Shown here: positions 1 through 7,429 of the stretch, one piece after another
How the letters are laid out: the number at the start of each line of letters is the position of its first letter
How positions within the stretch are numbered: the stretch's first letter is position 1
Assembly: GCA_013911625.1 (NCBI GenBank)
Contig: JACESW010000021.1
Coordinates: 1 to 12,786, forward strand
Length of the DNA: 12,786 nucleotides
From: Cryomorphaceae bacterium
GTDB lineage: Bacteria; Bacteroidota; Bacteroidia; Flavobacteriales; Schleiferiaceae
Direction of reading: 5' to 3'
The notes under the pieces: model-generated
What the model was told of the DNA's origin: nothing
Database searches by the model: none
The model's input: the letters and a program-made list of their open reading frames with translations, nothing else
Program-made: the position numbers and the translations under genes

Positions 1-982
1 CACCGCTGATGCTCTTGTGTACAAAAATCAACTTAAGCGCCGTACAGCGCTGCCCATTGTAGGACAAGGCGCCATTGACACACTGCTTCACTGCTAGGTC
101 AATATTCGCATCATCAAAGACGATACCTGGGTTCTTGGCCTCAAGACCGAGCACCTGGCGCAACCTGTTTGGCTTCGGGTGTTGCGCAACCAACGCGTTT
201 GAACTTTTTGAATTTCCAATGAGCGCAAGCACATCTACATCGCCGGTCTTCATAATCGGCCCTGCCAATGTGCGGCCGCGGCCAAATAAGATGTTTACCA
301 CTCCCGGAGGGAACGCCTCTTTGAATGCTTCAAGCAATGGTGTCAGTAATAGTACACCGTATTTCGCTGGCTTAAACACCACTGTGTTTCCCATTAAAAC
401 CGAAGGAATGAGCAAACAGAACGTCTCGTTTAACGGATAATTATAGGGACCCAAGCAAAGTACTACGCCCAACGGTCCGCGTCTTACCTGAGAGATAATG
501 GCCCCTTTCCGGGCCACCTTCGAGCCGCGACGGTTGAGCTCTTTAAACTCTTCTATAGTGTCTTCTATGTAGTCCACAGTACGGTCGAACTCTTTGTACG
601 CTGAGCTCTTGTTTTTAGCAATCTCCCACATCAAAAGTGTGCTCACCTCCTCGCGCTTGGTCTTCATGATCTCCAAGAATTTCTCCATAGCGCCAATACG
701 CTCTGATGCGCTAGCCGTAGGCCAGTAACCGCGACCATTGTTATATGCTTTTTTCGCTGCATCCAACGCTTTCAAGCCCGCCGCTTCATCTAGCGTAGGG
801 GCCTCTCCTAGGTATTGTTTCTGGGTAGTGCCGTCAGTGTTTATGGGACCCATCGGGCTGTACACTTGTTCCATATCCCCGTTCCAAGTGTGCATTTCGC
901 CATCTATCAAATATTGCTTCCAGGAAATAGGGGCCGGAGCTTCAAATTGCTGAATTTGCTTTGCTAAATTTCTAGCGCTCAT
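1..982 (-). CDS. gapN: NADP-dependent glyceraldehyde-3-phosphate dehydrogenase (GapN-like ALDH), C-terminus cut by window edge
   Basis: Reading leftward from ATG 982-980, 327 residues are visible and the frame is still open at base 1, so roughly the last third is missing. Aldehyde dehydrogenase fold: the [10 protein letters not shown] segment (about 179-188), cofactor-binding VVFKPAK (201-207) and the nucleophile loop NGQRCTAL with Cys313 are clear. Known GapN enzymes oxidise glyceraldehyde-3-phosphate to 3-phosphoglycerate with NADP+, bypassing an ATP-forming glycolytic step in the cytosol; that role is inferred from similarity to the GapN group. Odd point: the usual general-base Glu of the ELGGK motif, 34 residues before the Cys, is Gly279 here; the motif reads LGLEAKNP, with a Glu two residues later (Glu281). 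I believe this is typical of a Bacteroidota subgroup. It is transcribed divergently from the hydrolase gene at 1195. Family certain, substrate fairly likely. Confidence 0.8.
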   Translation of the reverse strand, partial: MSARNLAKQIQQFEAPAPISWKQYLIDGEMHTWNGDMEQVYSPMGPINTDGTTQKQYLGEAPTLDEAAGLKALDAAKKAYNNGRGYWPTASASERIGAMEKFLEIMKTKREEVSTLLMWEIAKNKSSAYKEFDRTVDYIEDTIEEFKELNRRGSKVARKGAIISQVRRGPLGVVLCLGPYNYPLNETFCLLIPSVLMGNTVVFKPAKYGVLLLTPLLEAFKEAFPPGVVNILFGRGRTLAGPIMKTGDVDVLALIGNSKSSNALVAQHPKPNRLRQVLGLEAKNPGIVFDDANIDLAVKQCVNGALSYNGQRCTALKLIFVHKSISG

Positions 983-1194
983 AATGAGAATACGGTTTTG
1001 TTAGTAGCGCTAACATCGTGGTTTCCAATCACGCAAAGCGTGTGAAAAGTCACCCATTAGGCCGTTGTTGTTTGTCTTATGGCACGGCGGTTTTAAGACA
1101 ATTTATTAACGCACAATCAGTTATAATGTTTAGGGTAAATAGGGTGGCCAATTCCACCACCCCTTTTGTACCTTCGGGAAAAATCCTATCCAAG
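983..1194. other. Divergent intergenic region with small dyads
   Basis: This 212-base gap separates the divergent GapN-like and hydrolase genes. It holds several short inverted repeats: GTTAG/CTAAC around 1000-1014, CACGC-AAA-GCGTG at 1030-1042, GTGA-AAAG-TCAC at 1042-1053 and GGTGG/CCACC at 1143-1158. The adjacent pair at 1030-1053 could be operators or a transcribed hairpin. A weak -7 candidate, TACCTTCG (consensus TAnnTTTG), sits at 1169-1176, 19 bases before the hydrolase ATG, but has no good -33 TTG. No convincing promoter was found for the leftward gene. Confidence 0.35.
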
Positions 1195-2052
1195 ATGACC
1201 CTCTACCCAATTCATACCGGTAATTTCAAGCTTGACGGCGGTGCAATGTTTGGCGTCGTTCCCAAAGGATTGTGGGAAAGAACCAACCCCGCTGATGAGA
1301 AAAACCTCTGTACATGGGCCATGCGCTCGCTCCTTATTGAAGACGGCAATCGACTCATTTTGATTGACACCGGTATCGGCGACAAACAGAGCGAAAAGTT
1401 CTTCAGTCACTATTACTTGCATGGGGACCACAGCCTCGACGCCTCCTTGGCCATTAAGGGTTTCAGTCGAAATGATATTACTGATGTTTTCCTCACCCAC
1501 CTCCACTTTGATCACGTTGGTGGTGCCGTGCAATGGAACAAGGATCGCACAGGCTACGAGCCCGCGTTTAAAAACGCCACGTATTGGACCAACCAGCGCC
1601 ACTGGAAATGGGCAACCGAACCAAATGCACGCGAAAAGGCCAGCTTCTTAAAAGAAAATATCCTGCCGCTCGAGGAAAGCGGCCAGCTCAAATTCATTGA
1701 GGCGTCAGAAAATGCCCATAGGATAAATACCGGCTTAGGGTTTGACGCCTTCGTTGTAAACGGGCATACCGATGCTCAAATGTGTCCTATCCTAGAATAC
1801 AAAGGCAAGACTTTGGTCTTCATGGCCGACCTTTTGCCTTCTACAGGTCATATCCCACTTCCCTATGTTATGGGATACGACACCCGTCCATTGATTACTC
1901 TGGACGAGCGCAGAAGAATATTTACCGAGGCCGCCGAAAAGGGCTACCATTTGTTCTTAGAACACGACGCCTACAACGAGGCGTGTACCCTTCAAATGAC
2001 CGAAAAAGGGCCGCGTCTTTTAGACAATGGCCGATTAGACCACTTCATGTAA
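1195..2052 (+). CDS. Metallo-beta-lactamase-fold metal hydrolase
   Basis: A 285-residue cytosolic protein with no signal peptide. The di-metal site of the MBL fold is complete: HLHFDH (His102, His104, Asp106, His107), His191 in NGHTD, Asp212 in MADLLPS and His257 in LEHDA. This spacing is like the AHL-lactonase/YtnP-type branch, whose members hydrolyse lactones or related esters; the actual substrate cannot be read from sequence. Start: the frame stays open upstream to a GTG at 1018, but those 59 residues look unlike protein and cover the intergenic dyads. ATG 1195 gives MTLYPIHTGNFKLDGG, the normal N-terminus of this family. The M1 peptidase gene starts 10 bases after its stop, so the two are probably co-transcribed. 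Confidence 0.85.
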   Translation: MTLYPIHTGNFKLDGGAMFGVVPKGLWERTNPADEKNLCTWAMRSLLIEDGNRLILIDTGIGDKQSEKFFSHYYLHGDHSLDASLAIKGFSRNDITDVFLTHLHFDHVGGAVQWNKDRTGYEPAFKNATYWTNQRHWKWATEPNAREKASFLKENILPLEESGQLKFIEASENAHRINTGLGFDAFVVNGHTDAQMCPILEYKGKTLVFMADLLPSTGHIPLPYVMGYDTRPLITLDERRRIFTEAAEKGYHLFLEHDAYNEACTLQMTEKGPRLLDNGRLDHFM

Positions 2053-2062
2053 TCCACATCAA

Positions 2063-3874
2063 ATGAGAAAGCTCCTTTCACTTCTTTTCATTTTTGGCGC
2101 AGTAGGCGCACAAGCCCAATATTGGCAACAAGCCATCAATTACGAGATGCACGTTGACCTGGATGTAGAATCTCACCAGTACGATGGAACTAGTACCATT
2201 ACGTATACGAACAATAGCCCGGACACCTTGCGCAAGGCTTATTTTCACCTATACTTCAACGCCTTCCAACCGGAGAGCATGATGGATGTGCGCAGCAGAA
2301 CTATCAAAGACCCTGACCGCCGCGTTCAAGACCGCATCTACGGATTGGGTAAAGATGAAATTGGCTATCAAGACATTCAAATGTTAACTCAAAACGGTAT
2401 AGAGATGTCTTGGTCGGTGAGTGGAACAATACTTAAAGCGGAACTTGCTGAACCTATGCTTCCTGGCGCCACAACTACGTTTGAATTGGCCTGGAAGGCT
2501 CAAGTACCAAAGCAAATCCGTCGTTCCGGCCGTGACAACAAGGAAGGAATCGACTTTACAATGACTCAATGGTACCCTAAGCTTGCCGAGTATGACGAGG
2601 ACGGTTGGCACCCCGATCAATACGTGGGTCGCGAGTTTTATGGTGTTTGGGGGAATTTCGACGTAACCATAGATGCACACCGCGATTACCTCATCGGAGG
2701 GACAGGCGTTTTGCAAAACCCTGATGAAGTAGGCTTCGGCTATGGCGGAGTTGAAAAAGTGCGCGTTCGTAAAAACAAAAAGCGTCGTTGGCACTTCAAG
2801 GCTGAGCGTGTACACGACTTTGCTTTTGCTGCAGACCCAGATTATGTTCACCAACAAATAGACATACAGAACGGCCCGGTAGTCCACCTGTTGTACGATC
2901 CTGAAACGGCTAATGAAGCCAATTGGGAACTACTAAAAACGGACTACTTGCAGCGCTACTTTGACTTTATGGCTGCCCATTTTGGCGCCTACCCGTATCC
3001 CCAATTCTCTATCATTCAAGGCGGTGACGGCGGTATGGAATACCCGATGTGTACCATGATTTTGGGTGGCGGTGATAAATTTGAAGGGTTCACGGGGCTC
3101 TTTGTACACGAAGCAACCCACAACTGGTACTACGGGGTCCTCGCCACAAACGAAGCGGCTCATCCGTGGATGGATGAAGGATTTACATCCTATGCAGAAG
3201 AAGAGTGCATGAACGTCTTGTTTGAGCACAATGCGGAGAACCCACATCTTCGTGCCTATCGAAGCTATGTTTATCTCGACACTTCCGGTTTGAGAGAACC
3301 GCTAAGTACGCCCGCGGACCACTTCAACTACAACATGGTATATGGTATAAACAGCTACAGCGCCGGTGCTTTATTTTTGAATCAACTGGAATACATCATC
3401 GGAGAAGAAGCTTTTGCACGTGGCATGAAGCGCTACTGGAATGTTTGGCAATTCAAGCACCCAACGCCAACCGACTTCCTCCGCATCATGGAGCGAGAAA
3501 GCGACCTGGAGCTGGACTGGTACCTCAGTTACTACAAGGATCAAGTGAAGTCTATCGACTACAGCATATCTGAAGTAAGCCCCGTAATGAACGGCACTAA
3601 CGTGCTGTTCCAACGAAAGGGTAAGTTCCCTATGCCGCTCGATATCGAAGTGGTTTATGCTGGGGGCCTTGTAGAATATTACAACATTCCTCTAGTGAGT
3701 ATGTACGGTGCAAAAAAGGACCCTAAGTACGATGTGCTTTCGCCTTGGGCGTGGACACACCCGAGCTATGAGTTCAAAATTCCGTCCAAAGGCATGGAGG
3801 TTTTAGAGGTCACGATTGACCCAAGTCAACGTCTGTTAGATATTGACATTACCAATAATTCTTGGAAGAAGTAA
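2063..3874 (+). CDS. M1 family zinc metallopeptidase, exported
   Basis: A 603-residue protein with a signal peptide (MRKLLSLLFIFGAVGAQAQ, probable cleavage near residue 18-19), so it acts in the periplasm or outer envelope. The gluzincin site is intact: HEATH at 349-353, with the third zinc ligand Glu372 after exactly 18 residues (WMDEGFTSY). The aminopeptidase exopeptidase motif GxMEN appears as GGMEY (323-327), and Tyr432 in NSYSAG is the likely transition-state tyrosine. The N-terminal 200 residues are the beta-sandwich domain usual for M1 enzymes; the C-terminal helical domain is short, as in many Bacteroidota members. Expected role: release of N-terminal amino acids from peptides. It is second in a unit with the MBL hydrolase and ends just before a terminator. 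Peptide specificity is unknown. Confidence 0.9.
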   Translation: MRKLLSLLFIFGAVGAQAQYWQQAINYEMHVDLDVESHQYDGTSTITYTNNSPDTLRKAYFHLYFNAFQPESMMDVRSRTIKDPDRRVQDRIYGLGKDEIGYQDIQMLTQNGIEMSWSVSGTILKAELAEPMLPGATTTFELAWKAQVPKQIRRSGRDNKEGIDFTMTQWYPKLAEYDEDGWHPDQYVGREFYGVWGNFDVTIDAHRDYLIGGTGVLQNPDEVGFGYGGVEKVRVRKNKKRRWHFKAERVHDFAFAADPDYVHQQIDIQNGPVVHLLYDPETANEANWELLKTDYLQRYFDFMAAHFGAYPYPQFSIIQGGDGGMEYPMCTMILGGGDKFEGFTGLFVHEATHNWYYGVLATNEAAHPWMDEGFTSYAEEECMNVLFEHNAENPHLRAYRSYVYLDTSGLREPLSTPADHFNYNMVYGINSYSAGALFLNQLEYIIGEEAFARGMKRYWNVWQFKHPTPTDFLRIMERESDLELDWYLSYYKDQVKSIDYSISEVSPVMNGTNVLFQRKGKFPMPLDIEVVYAGGLVEYYNIPLVSMYGAKKDPKYDVLSPWAWTHPSYEFKIPSKGMEVLEVTIDPSQRLLDIDITNNSWKK

Positions 3875-3876
3875 TC

Positions 3877-3907
3877 AAAAAGTCCGGCTTGTGAACCGGG
3901 CTTTTTT
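3877..3907. terminator. Bidirectional intrinsic terminator
   Basis: An 11-bp stem, AAAAAGTCCGG (3877-3887) with CCGGGCTTTTT (3896-3906) and one G-U pair, closes an 8-base loop. The A-run on one side and T-run on the other let it work on both strands. It lies 3 bases after the M1 peptidase stop and overlaps the stop codon (3906-3908) of the leftward 54-codon gene, so it separates two convergent units. Confidence 0.85.
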
Positions 3908-4070
3908 ATCCCTTTTTACGGCCGCCAGTGCCGTACTTTTTCGCCTTATTCATGCGCTTTTTAGCGCCTTTGCCAATATTATAGTCTTTGGCATTCTTGG
4001 GCTTCTTTTCATGAAACGACGGCCCGGGCTCATCGCTCACACCGTTCTTTCTTGGGCTGCTTTTACTCAT
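3906..4070 (-). CDS. Small, very basic 54-residue protein, unknown function
   Basis: The ATG at 4070-4068 overlaps the end of paaE in the arrangement ATGAGTAA, an 8-base overlap that suggests translational coupling. The frame ends at TAA 3908-3906, inside the shared terminator. The product is 54 residues with 17 Lys/Arg and 4 Asp/Glu, low in hydrophobic residues, starting MSKSSPRKNG and ending KKYGTGGRKKG. The C-terminal half (KKPKNAKDYNIGKGAKKRM) looks like a disordered nucleic-acid-binding tail. I do not recognise a family. The coupling and exact fit between paaE and the terminator are the main reasons for calling it real. The plus-strand frame across the same bases (from 3843) has no comparable context. 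Confidence 0.65.
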   Translation of the reverse strand: MSKSSPRKNGVSDEPGPSFHEKKPKNAKDYNIGKGAKKRMNKAKKYGTGGRKKG

Positions 4071-5190
4071 CGAAACTTACCACCACCTTGTCGCTAGTCG
4101 CGTGTGCCTGACAGGTCAAAATATACCCGTCTTTCACCTCATCGTCTACCAGCGCATAGTTCATAACCATCTCCGCAGACCCTTCAAGTACTTTCGCGCG
4201 ACAGGTACAACAAACCGCGCCCTTACAAGCATAAGGAACGTCTGCCCCTGCATCTAGCGCAGCGTCTAGAATGAATTCTTTGCCCGTAGCTTCAAAATGC
4301 GTCTCCTCACCATCTAGTATTACTGTAACGGCGGAGGCGCCAGCAGCGGAAGAGGAAACTTCTTTCTTAGCAGCCCCAGCTGCCGTGGTATTGAATAGCT
4401 CAAAATGGATTTGCTCCTTAGGCGTGCCCAAAGACTCTAGGGTATCTGTTACGCTTTCTATCATGCCTAAAGGGCCACACAAGAAGTGCGCTGTCGTTGC
4501 GCCTACTTCAAAGAATTTCTCGTTGAACGCTTTGACTTTTTCTCCATCGATACGGCCCTTAGTAACATCGCTGCCCTGATCCTCACGGCTAAGAATGTGA
4601 TGAACCTCCAAGCGATCCACGTAAGTATTCTTTAAATCCTCAAACGCATCTTTAAAGATGATACTGTTGCTGTTTTTATTTCCATAAAACAGCGTAAATG
4701 TGCTGTTTGAATCGCTTTCTAAAACCGTTTTGGCAATGGACATGATCGGTGTAATTCCCGATCCTGCGGCCCAACCAACAACGTGTGATGGTTCTTCATT
4801 AGGCTGCCATTTGAAATTACCCATAGGCGGCATAGACTCAATAGTCATTCCTGCCTTTAAGTGTCTGTTTGCGTGGGTGGAAAACTTTCCGCCTTCTATT
4901 TCTTTTACCGCTACGCGTAGTTCTCCGTCGCTAGGTGCGGCACAGATGGAATACGATCTACGCACCTCTTCGTTAGCAATAGTTGTTTTTAATGTCAGGT
5001 ACTGGCCCGGCAAGAAGGTAAACTTATCCTGATGCTCCACAGGAACATCAAAGGCTATGCTCACTGCTTCTTCGGTTTCTCTGCGTACCTCAGAGATGGT
5101 TAAAGGGTAGAAAGAAGTGTCTGTAGGCTTGGTGGTTTCTGCCATCAACGATGGCTTTTCCTCTTTCTTTTTCTTAAAAAACTTCAGCAT
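4063..5190 (-). CDS. paaE: Phenylacetyl-CoA 1,2-epoxidase reductase subunit PaaE
   Basis: A 375-residue flavoprotein passing electrons from NADPH to the PaaAC oxygenase. Domains: an FAD-binding barrel at about 28-130 (RRSYS at 77-81, GGKFSTHAN at 100-108), an NAD(P)-binding domain at about 135-265 (GWAAGSGITPIMS, FLCGP at 236-240), an Ala/Ser linker at 270-287 and a C-terminal plant-type 2Fe-2S ferredoxin domain with Cys322-X4-Cys327-X2-Cys330-X29-Cys360. It starts with a lysine-rich stretch (MLKFFKKKKEEKP) before the usual N-terminus; Met16 is an alternative start. It is divergent from paaABC, with 99 bases between. Related phenol-hydroxylase-type reductases share this architecture, but the adjacent paaABC genes make PaaE the best call. 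Confidence 0.9.
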   Translation of the reverse strand: MLKFFKKKKEEKPSLMAETTKPTDTSFYPLTISEVRRETEEAVSIAFDVPVEHQDKFTFLPGQYLTLKTTIANEEVRRSYSICAAPSDGELRVAVKEIEGGKFSTHANRHLKAGMTIESMPPMGNFKWQPNEEPSHVVGWAAGSGITPIMSIAKTVLESDSNSTFTLFYGNKNSNSIIFKDAFEDLKNTYVDRLEVHHILSREDQGSDVTKGRIDGEKVKAFNEKFFEVGATTAHFLCGPLGMIESVTDTLESLGTPKEQIHFELFNTTAAGAAKKEVSSSAAGASAVTVILDGEETHFEATGKEFILDAALDAGADVPYACKGAVCCTCRAKVLEGSAEMVMNYALVDDEVKDGYILTCQAHATSDKVVVSFDE

Positions 5191-5208
5191 GCTTCGTAAT
5201 TTGGAGGG

Positions 5209-5216
5209 TAAAGGTA
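5209..5216 (-). promoter_or_regulatory. Weak -7 element candidate for paaE
   Basis: On the minus strand TACCTTTA (consensus TAnnTTTG) lies 19-26 bases before the paaE ATG. It falls within a GGTAAA direct repeat (5208-5219). No clear -33 TTG is present at the usual distance, so this is tentative. Confidence 0.3.
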
Positions 5217-5250
5217 AACCCGAATTTTAAACCATAACAGAAGATAGCGT

Positions 5251-5275
5251 GTTGTGTTTTAACTTTGTACACAAC
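5251..5275. promoter_or_regulatory. paaA promoter with overlapping 7-bp inverted-repeat operator candidate
   Basis: The exact -7 consensus TAACTTTG lies at 5260-5267, 22 bases before the paaA ATG. It is enclosed by perfect inverted arms GTTGTGT (5251-5257) and ACACAAC (5269-5275) with an 11-base spacer. The right arm falls at the expected transcription start. Binding of a dimeric repressor here would block paaA, and the site is 61 bases from the paaE start on the other side. The -33 TTG is not evident. The promoter reading follows the known Bacteroidota consensus; the operator role is inferred. Confidence 0.6.
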
Positions 5276-5289
5276 CAAATACACAGAAA

Positions 5290-6246
5290 ATGGGAACCAA
5301 TGTTTCTTTAGAGGACAAATTCCAGGCTTACGTCGACGATGAAAACAGGGTCGAGCCGAAGGACTGGATGCCTGAAAAGTACCGCAAAACCCTAATCCGC
5401 CAAATCTCTCAGCACGCACACAGTGAAATCATTGGTATGCAGCCTGAGGCCAATTGGATTACTCGCGCACCTTCTCTTCGCGCAAAGCTCATCTTGCTTG
5501 CTAAAGTTCAAGATGAGGCGGGTCACGGACTTTACTTGTATTCTGCAGCCGAAACCTTGGGTGAACCTAGAGAGAAGATGATTGCCGACCTCCAAAGCGG
5601 AAAGGCGAAATACAGCTCTATTTTCAATTATCCCACGCCCTCGTGGGCAGATATGGGCACCATTGGCTGGCTGGTGGACGGTGCGGCTATCCAAAACCAA
5701 GTGATGCTTACACGAACCTCTTACGGCCCGTATGCACGAGCCATGGTTAAGATCTGTAAGGAAGAAAGCTTCCACCAGAGACAGGGCTACGAGGTTGTGA
5801 TGAAGCTAGCGCAAGGAACGCCTGAGCAGAAAGCGATGGCACAAGAAAGCTTGAACCGTTGGTGGTGGCCATCTTTGATGATGTTTGGTCCGTCAGACGA
5901 CAACAGTCCAAACTCTGAACAAAGCATGAGGTGGAAAATCAAGCGTAAAAGCAACGATACACTGCGCCAAGAGTTTGTTGACAAAACCGTTCCACAAGCA
6001 GAATACTTAGGCCTTACCATTCCTGATGCTGATCTAAAATGGAACGAAGAACGCGGCCACTATGATTTCGGTGAAATTAATTGGGCAGAGTTTTATGAGG
6101 TAATTAAAGGCAATGGTCCTTGTAATAAAGAGCGTATCGCGCATCACGTAAAGGCACATGAAGACGGTGCTTGGGTTCGTGAAGCCGCAAACGCTTATGC
6201 TAAAAAGCAAGCGGTTCGTAATTCCAACGATGCTTCAGCTGCCTAA
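5290..6246 (+). CDS. paaA: Phenylacetyl-CoA 1,2-epoxidase catalytic subunit PaaA
   Basis: The 318-residue catalytic subunit of the bacterial di-iron multicomponent monooxygenase that converts phenylacetyl-CoA to its ring 1,2-epoxide. The ferritin-like di-iron segments are present: HSEIIG with Glu46, DEAGHG with Glu76 and His79, and [10 protein letters not shown] with Glu158/Glu159 and His162. Length matches the family (about 310). The ATG at 5290 lies a short, AT-rich distance after a consensus -7 box, as expected in Bacteroidota. It is first in a paaA-paaB-paaC unit (17 bases to paaB). Cytosolic; it works with PaaC as a heterodimer and takes electrons from PaaE, encoded divergently next door. 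Confidence 0.96.
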   Translation: MGTNVSLEDKFQAYVDDENRVEPKDWMPEKYRKTLIRQISQHAHSEIIGMQPEANWITRAPSLRAKLILLAKVQDEAGHGLYLYSAAETLGEPREKMIADLQSGKAKYSSIFNYPTPSWADMGTIGWLVDGAAIQNQVMLTRTSYGPYARAMVKICKEESFHQRQGYEVVMKLAQGTPEQKAMAQESLNRWWWPSLMMFGPSDDNSPNSEQSMRWKIKRKSNDTLRQEFVDKTVPQAEYLGLTIPDADLKWNEERGHYDFGEINWAEFYEVIKGNGPCNKERIAHHVKAHEDGAWVREAANAYAKKQAVRNSNDASAA

Positions 6247-6263
6247 TACTAACCACCACCGCT

Positions 6264-6551
6264 ATGAGTGAATCTAACTGGAAACTTTGGGAAGTTTTTC
6301 TCAGGAGTAAAAACGGACTGTCTCACAAACATGTGGGAAGTCTTCATGCTGCTGATGCCGAAATGGCTATAAAAAATGCACGAGACGTCTACACCAGACG
6401 CTCGGAGGGTATTAGTATCTGGGTCGTTCCATCGGAAGAAATAACCGCAAGTTCGCCCGACGAAAAGGACCCTTTGTTTACCCCTTCAGATGACAAAGTA
6501 TACCGTCACCCCACCTTCTACGACATCCCTAACGATGTCGAACACATGTAG
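6264..6551 (+). CDS. paaB: Phenylacetyl-CoA 1,2-epoxidase subunit PaaB
   Basis: A 95-residue protein with the characteristic PaaB opening WKLWEVFLRSKNGLSHKHVG (residues 6-25), the AADAEMAIKNARDVYTRR helix and the SIWVVPS strand, ending with the conserved YRHPTFYDIP. In known complexes PaaB bridges PaaAC dimers and helps PaaE dock; it carries no metal. Length and order (A-B-C) match the standard paa cluster. paaC starts 3 bases after its stop, so translation is probably coupled. Confidence 0.95.
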   Translation: MSESNWKLWEVFLRSKNGLSHKHVGSLHAADAEMAIKNARDVYTRRSEGISIWVVPSEEITASSPDEKDPLFTPSDDKVYRHPTFYDIPNDVEHM

Positions 6552-6554
6552 GCC

Positions 6555-7346
6555 ATGGCAGGAGGTTGGTTAAACGGTGTCAAGCGCGACTTTACAAAAG
6601 ACGAAGCGCTTAAAGAATACTTCTACTTTTTGGCGGACGATTCACTCGTTCTCGGCCAGCAGCTCAGCAAGTGGTGTTCAAACGGCCCTGTATTAGAGCA
6701 GGATATTGCAATTATTAATACTGCGTTAGACCACATTGGACGAGCTCGATTGCTCTACCAAGAATTAGCTCGACTTGAAGGAGGTAACACTACAGAAGAT
6801 ACCCTCGCGTACTTCCGCGATCATTTACAATTCAAAAATACCTTGCTCGTTGAGCAGCCTAACGGTCACTGGGGCGATTCAGTGGTTCGTAGCTTTTTCA
6901 TTGACACCTTTAACTTCTACCTCTATGATGAACTCCGTAGCTGCAACAATGAAGCGTTACGTGGTATCGCAGAGAAGGCTATCAAAGAAATTGCCTACCA
7001 AGCACAGTGGAGTGCAGAATGGGTGGTCCGTCTAGGCGATGGTACAGAAGAAAGTCACGCTAAAGTTCAAAAAAGCGTTGACGATCTATGGATGTGGAGT
7101 GGTGAGCTGTTTGAAGATCACCCCATATTTGAAATCCTTAAAGACGAACTACCCTCCTTTGTCGCATTCAAAGAACAGTGGATCAAAAAGGTGGCAGAAG
7201 TCTTAAAAACAGCAACTCTTGTTATGCCCTCACCTGAACTGTGGATGCAGACCGGCGGTCGTTACGGTATTCACAGCGCACAGCTCGGCTACATTCTCGG
7301 TGAAATGCAAAGCCTGGCACGCACTTATCCGGATGCTACATGGTAG
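6555..7346 (+). CDS. paaC: Phenylacetyl-CoA 1,2-epoxidase structural subunit PaaC
   Basis: A 263-residue ferritin-like protein of the PaaC family. It has the FLADDSLVLGQQLSKWCSNGP opening (about 25-45), DIAIINTALDHIGRARLLYQ (50-69), the FFIDTFNFYLYDEL segment and the C-terminal RYGIHSAQLGYILGEMQ. PaaC is the non-catalytic partner that stabilises PaaA. Last gene of the paaABC unit. In many organisms paaD and paaE follow; here neither does: a 129-base gap with a sigma-54-type promoter comes next, then a convergent metal-transport gene. A weak GGTAG/CTACC dyad overlaps the stop codon (7342-7360) but has no T-run, so it is not a convincing terminator. Confidence 0.95.
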   Translation: MAGGWLNGVKRDFTKDEALKEYFYFLADDSLVLGQQLSKWCSNGPVLEQDIAIINTALDHIGRARLLYQELARLEGGNTTEDTLAYFRDHLQFKNTLLVEQPNGHWGDSVVRSFFIDTFNFYLYDELRSCNNEALRGIAEKAIKEIAYQAQWSAEWVVRLGDGTEESHAKVQKSVDDLWMWSGELFEDHPIFEILKDELPSFVAFKEQWIKKVAEVLKTATLVMPSPELWMQTGGRYGIHSAQLGYILGEMQSLARTYPDATW

Positions 7347-7402
7347 CGTAGCAACCTACCGTTGTTGATTTCTTAACATTATTTAACCCTTCAGTTTGTT
7401 GT

Positions 7403-7419
7403 TTGGCACGTGCTTTGCA
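7403..7419 (+). promoter_or_regulatory. Sigma-54 (RpoN) promoter
   Basis: TTGGCACGTGCTTTGCA matches the sigma-54 consensus TTGGCACG-N4-TTGCA at every defined position. The invariant GG (7405-7406) and GC (7417-7418) are separated by exactly 10 bases. Expected transcription start is near 7430. A GGTAG/CTACC dyad at 7342-7360 is about 80 bases upstream of that start, a distance compatible with an enhancer-binding-protein site, but this is only a possibility. The site lies between genes and points away from any plus-strand reading frame. Confidence 0.8.
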
Positions 7420-7429
7420 TTAACAAATA

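Noticed and set aside
1073..1096. Second sigma-54-like site, TATGGCACGGCGGTTTT
   Set aside because: The -24 part matches, but the -12 GC is replaced by TT at the required spacing, so an essential element is missing.
1018..1194. GTG start at 1018 extending the MBL hydrolase by 59 residues
   Set aside because: The extension covers the intergenic dyads and the -7 candidate and has no family resemblance. ATG 1195 gives the usual N-terminus.
3843..4097. Plus-strand frame of 84 codons after the M1 peptidase
   Set aside because: It overlaps the peptidase end and crosses the terminator. The minus-strand 54-codon gene fits the context better.
7312..7330. TGGCACG near the end of paaC as a sigma-54 site
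   Set aside because: It lies within coding sequence and the -12 position lacks GC at the 10-base spacing.
7342..7360. GGTAG/CTACC dyad as the paaABC terminator
   Set aside because: Only 5 bp with a 9-base loop and no T-run. Kept only as a possible upstream activator site.
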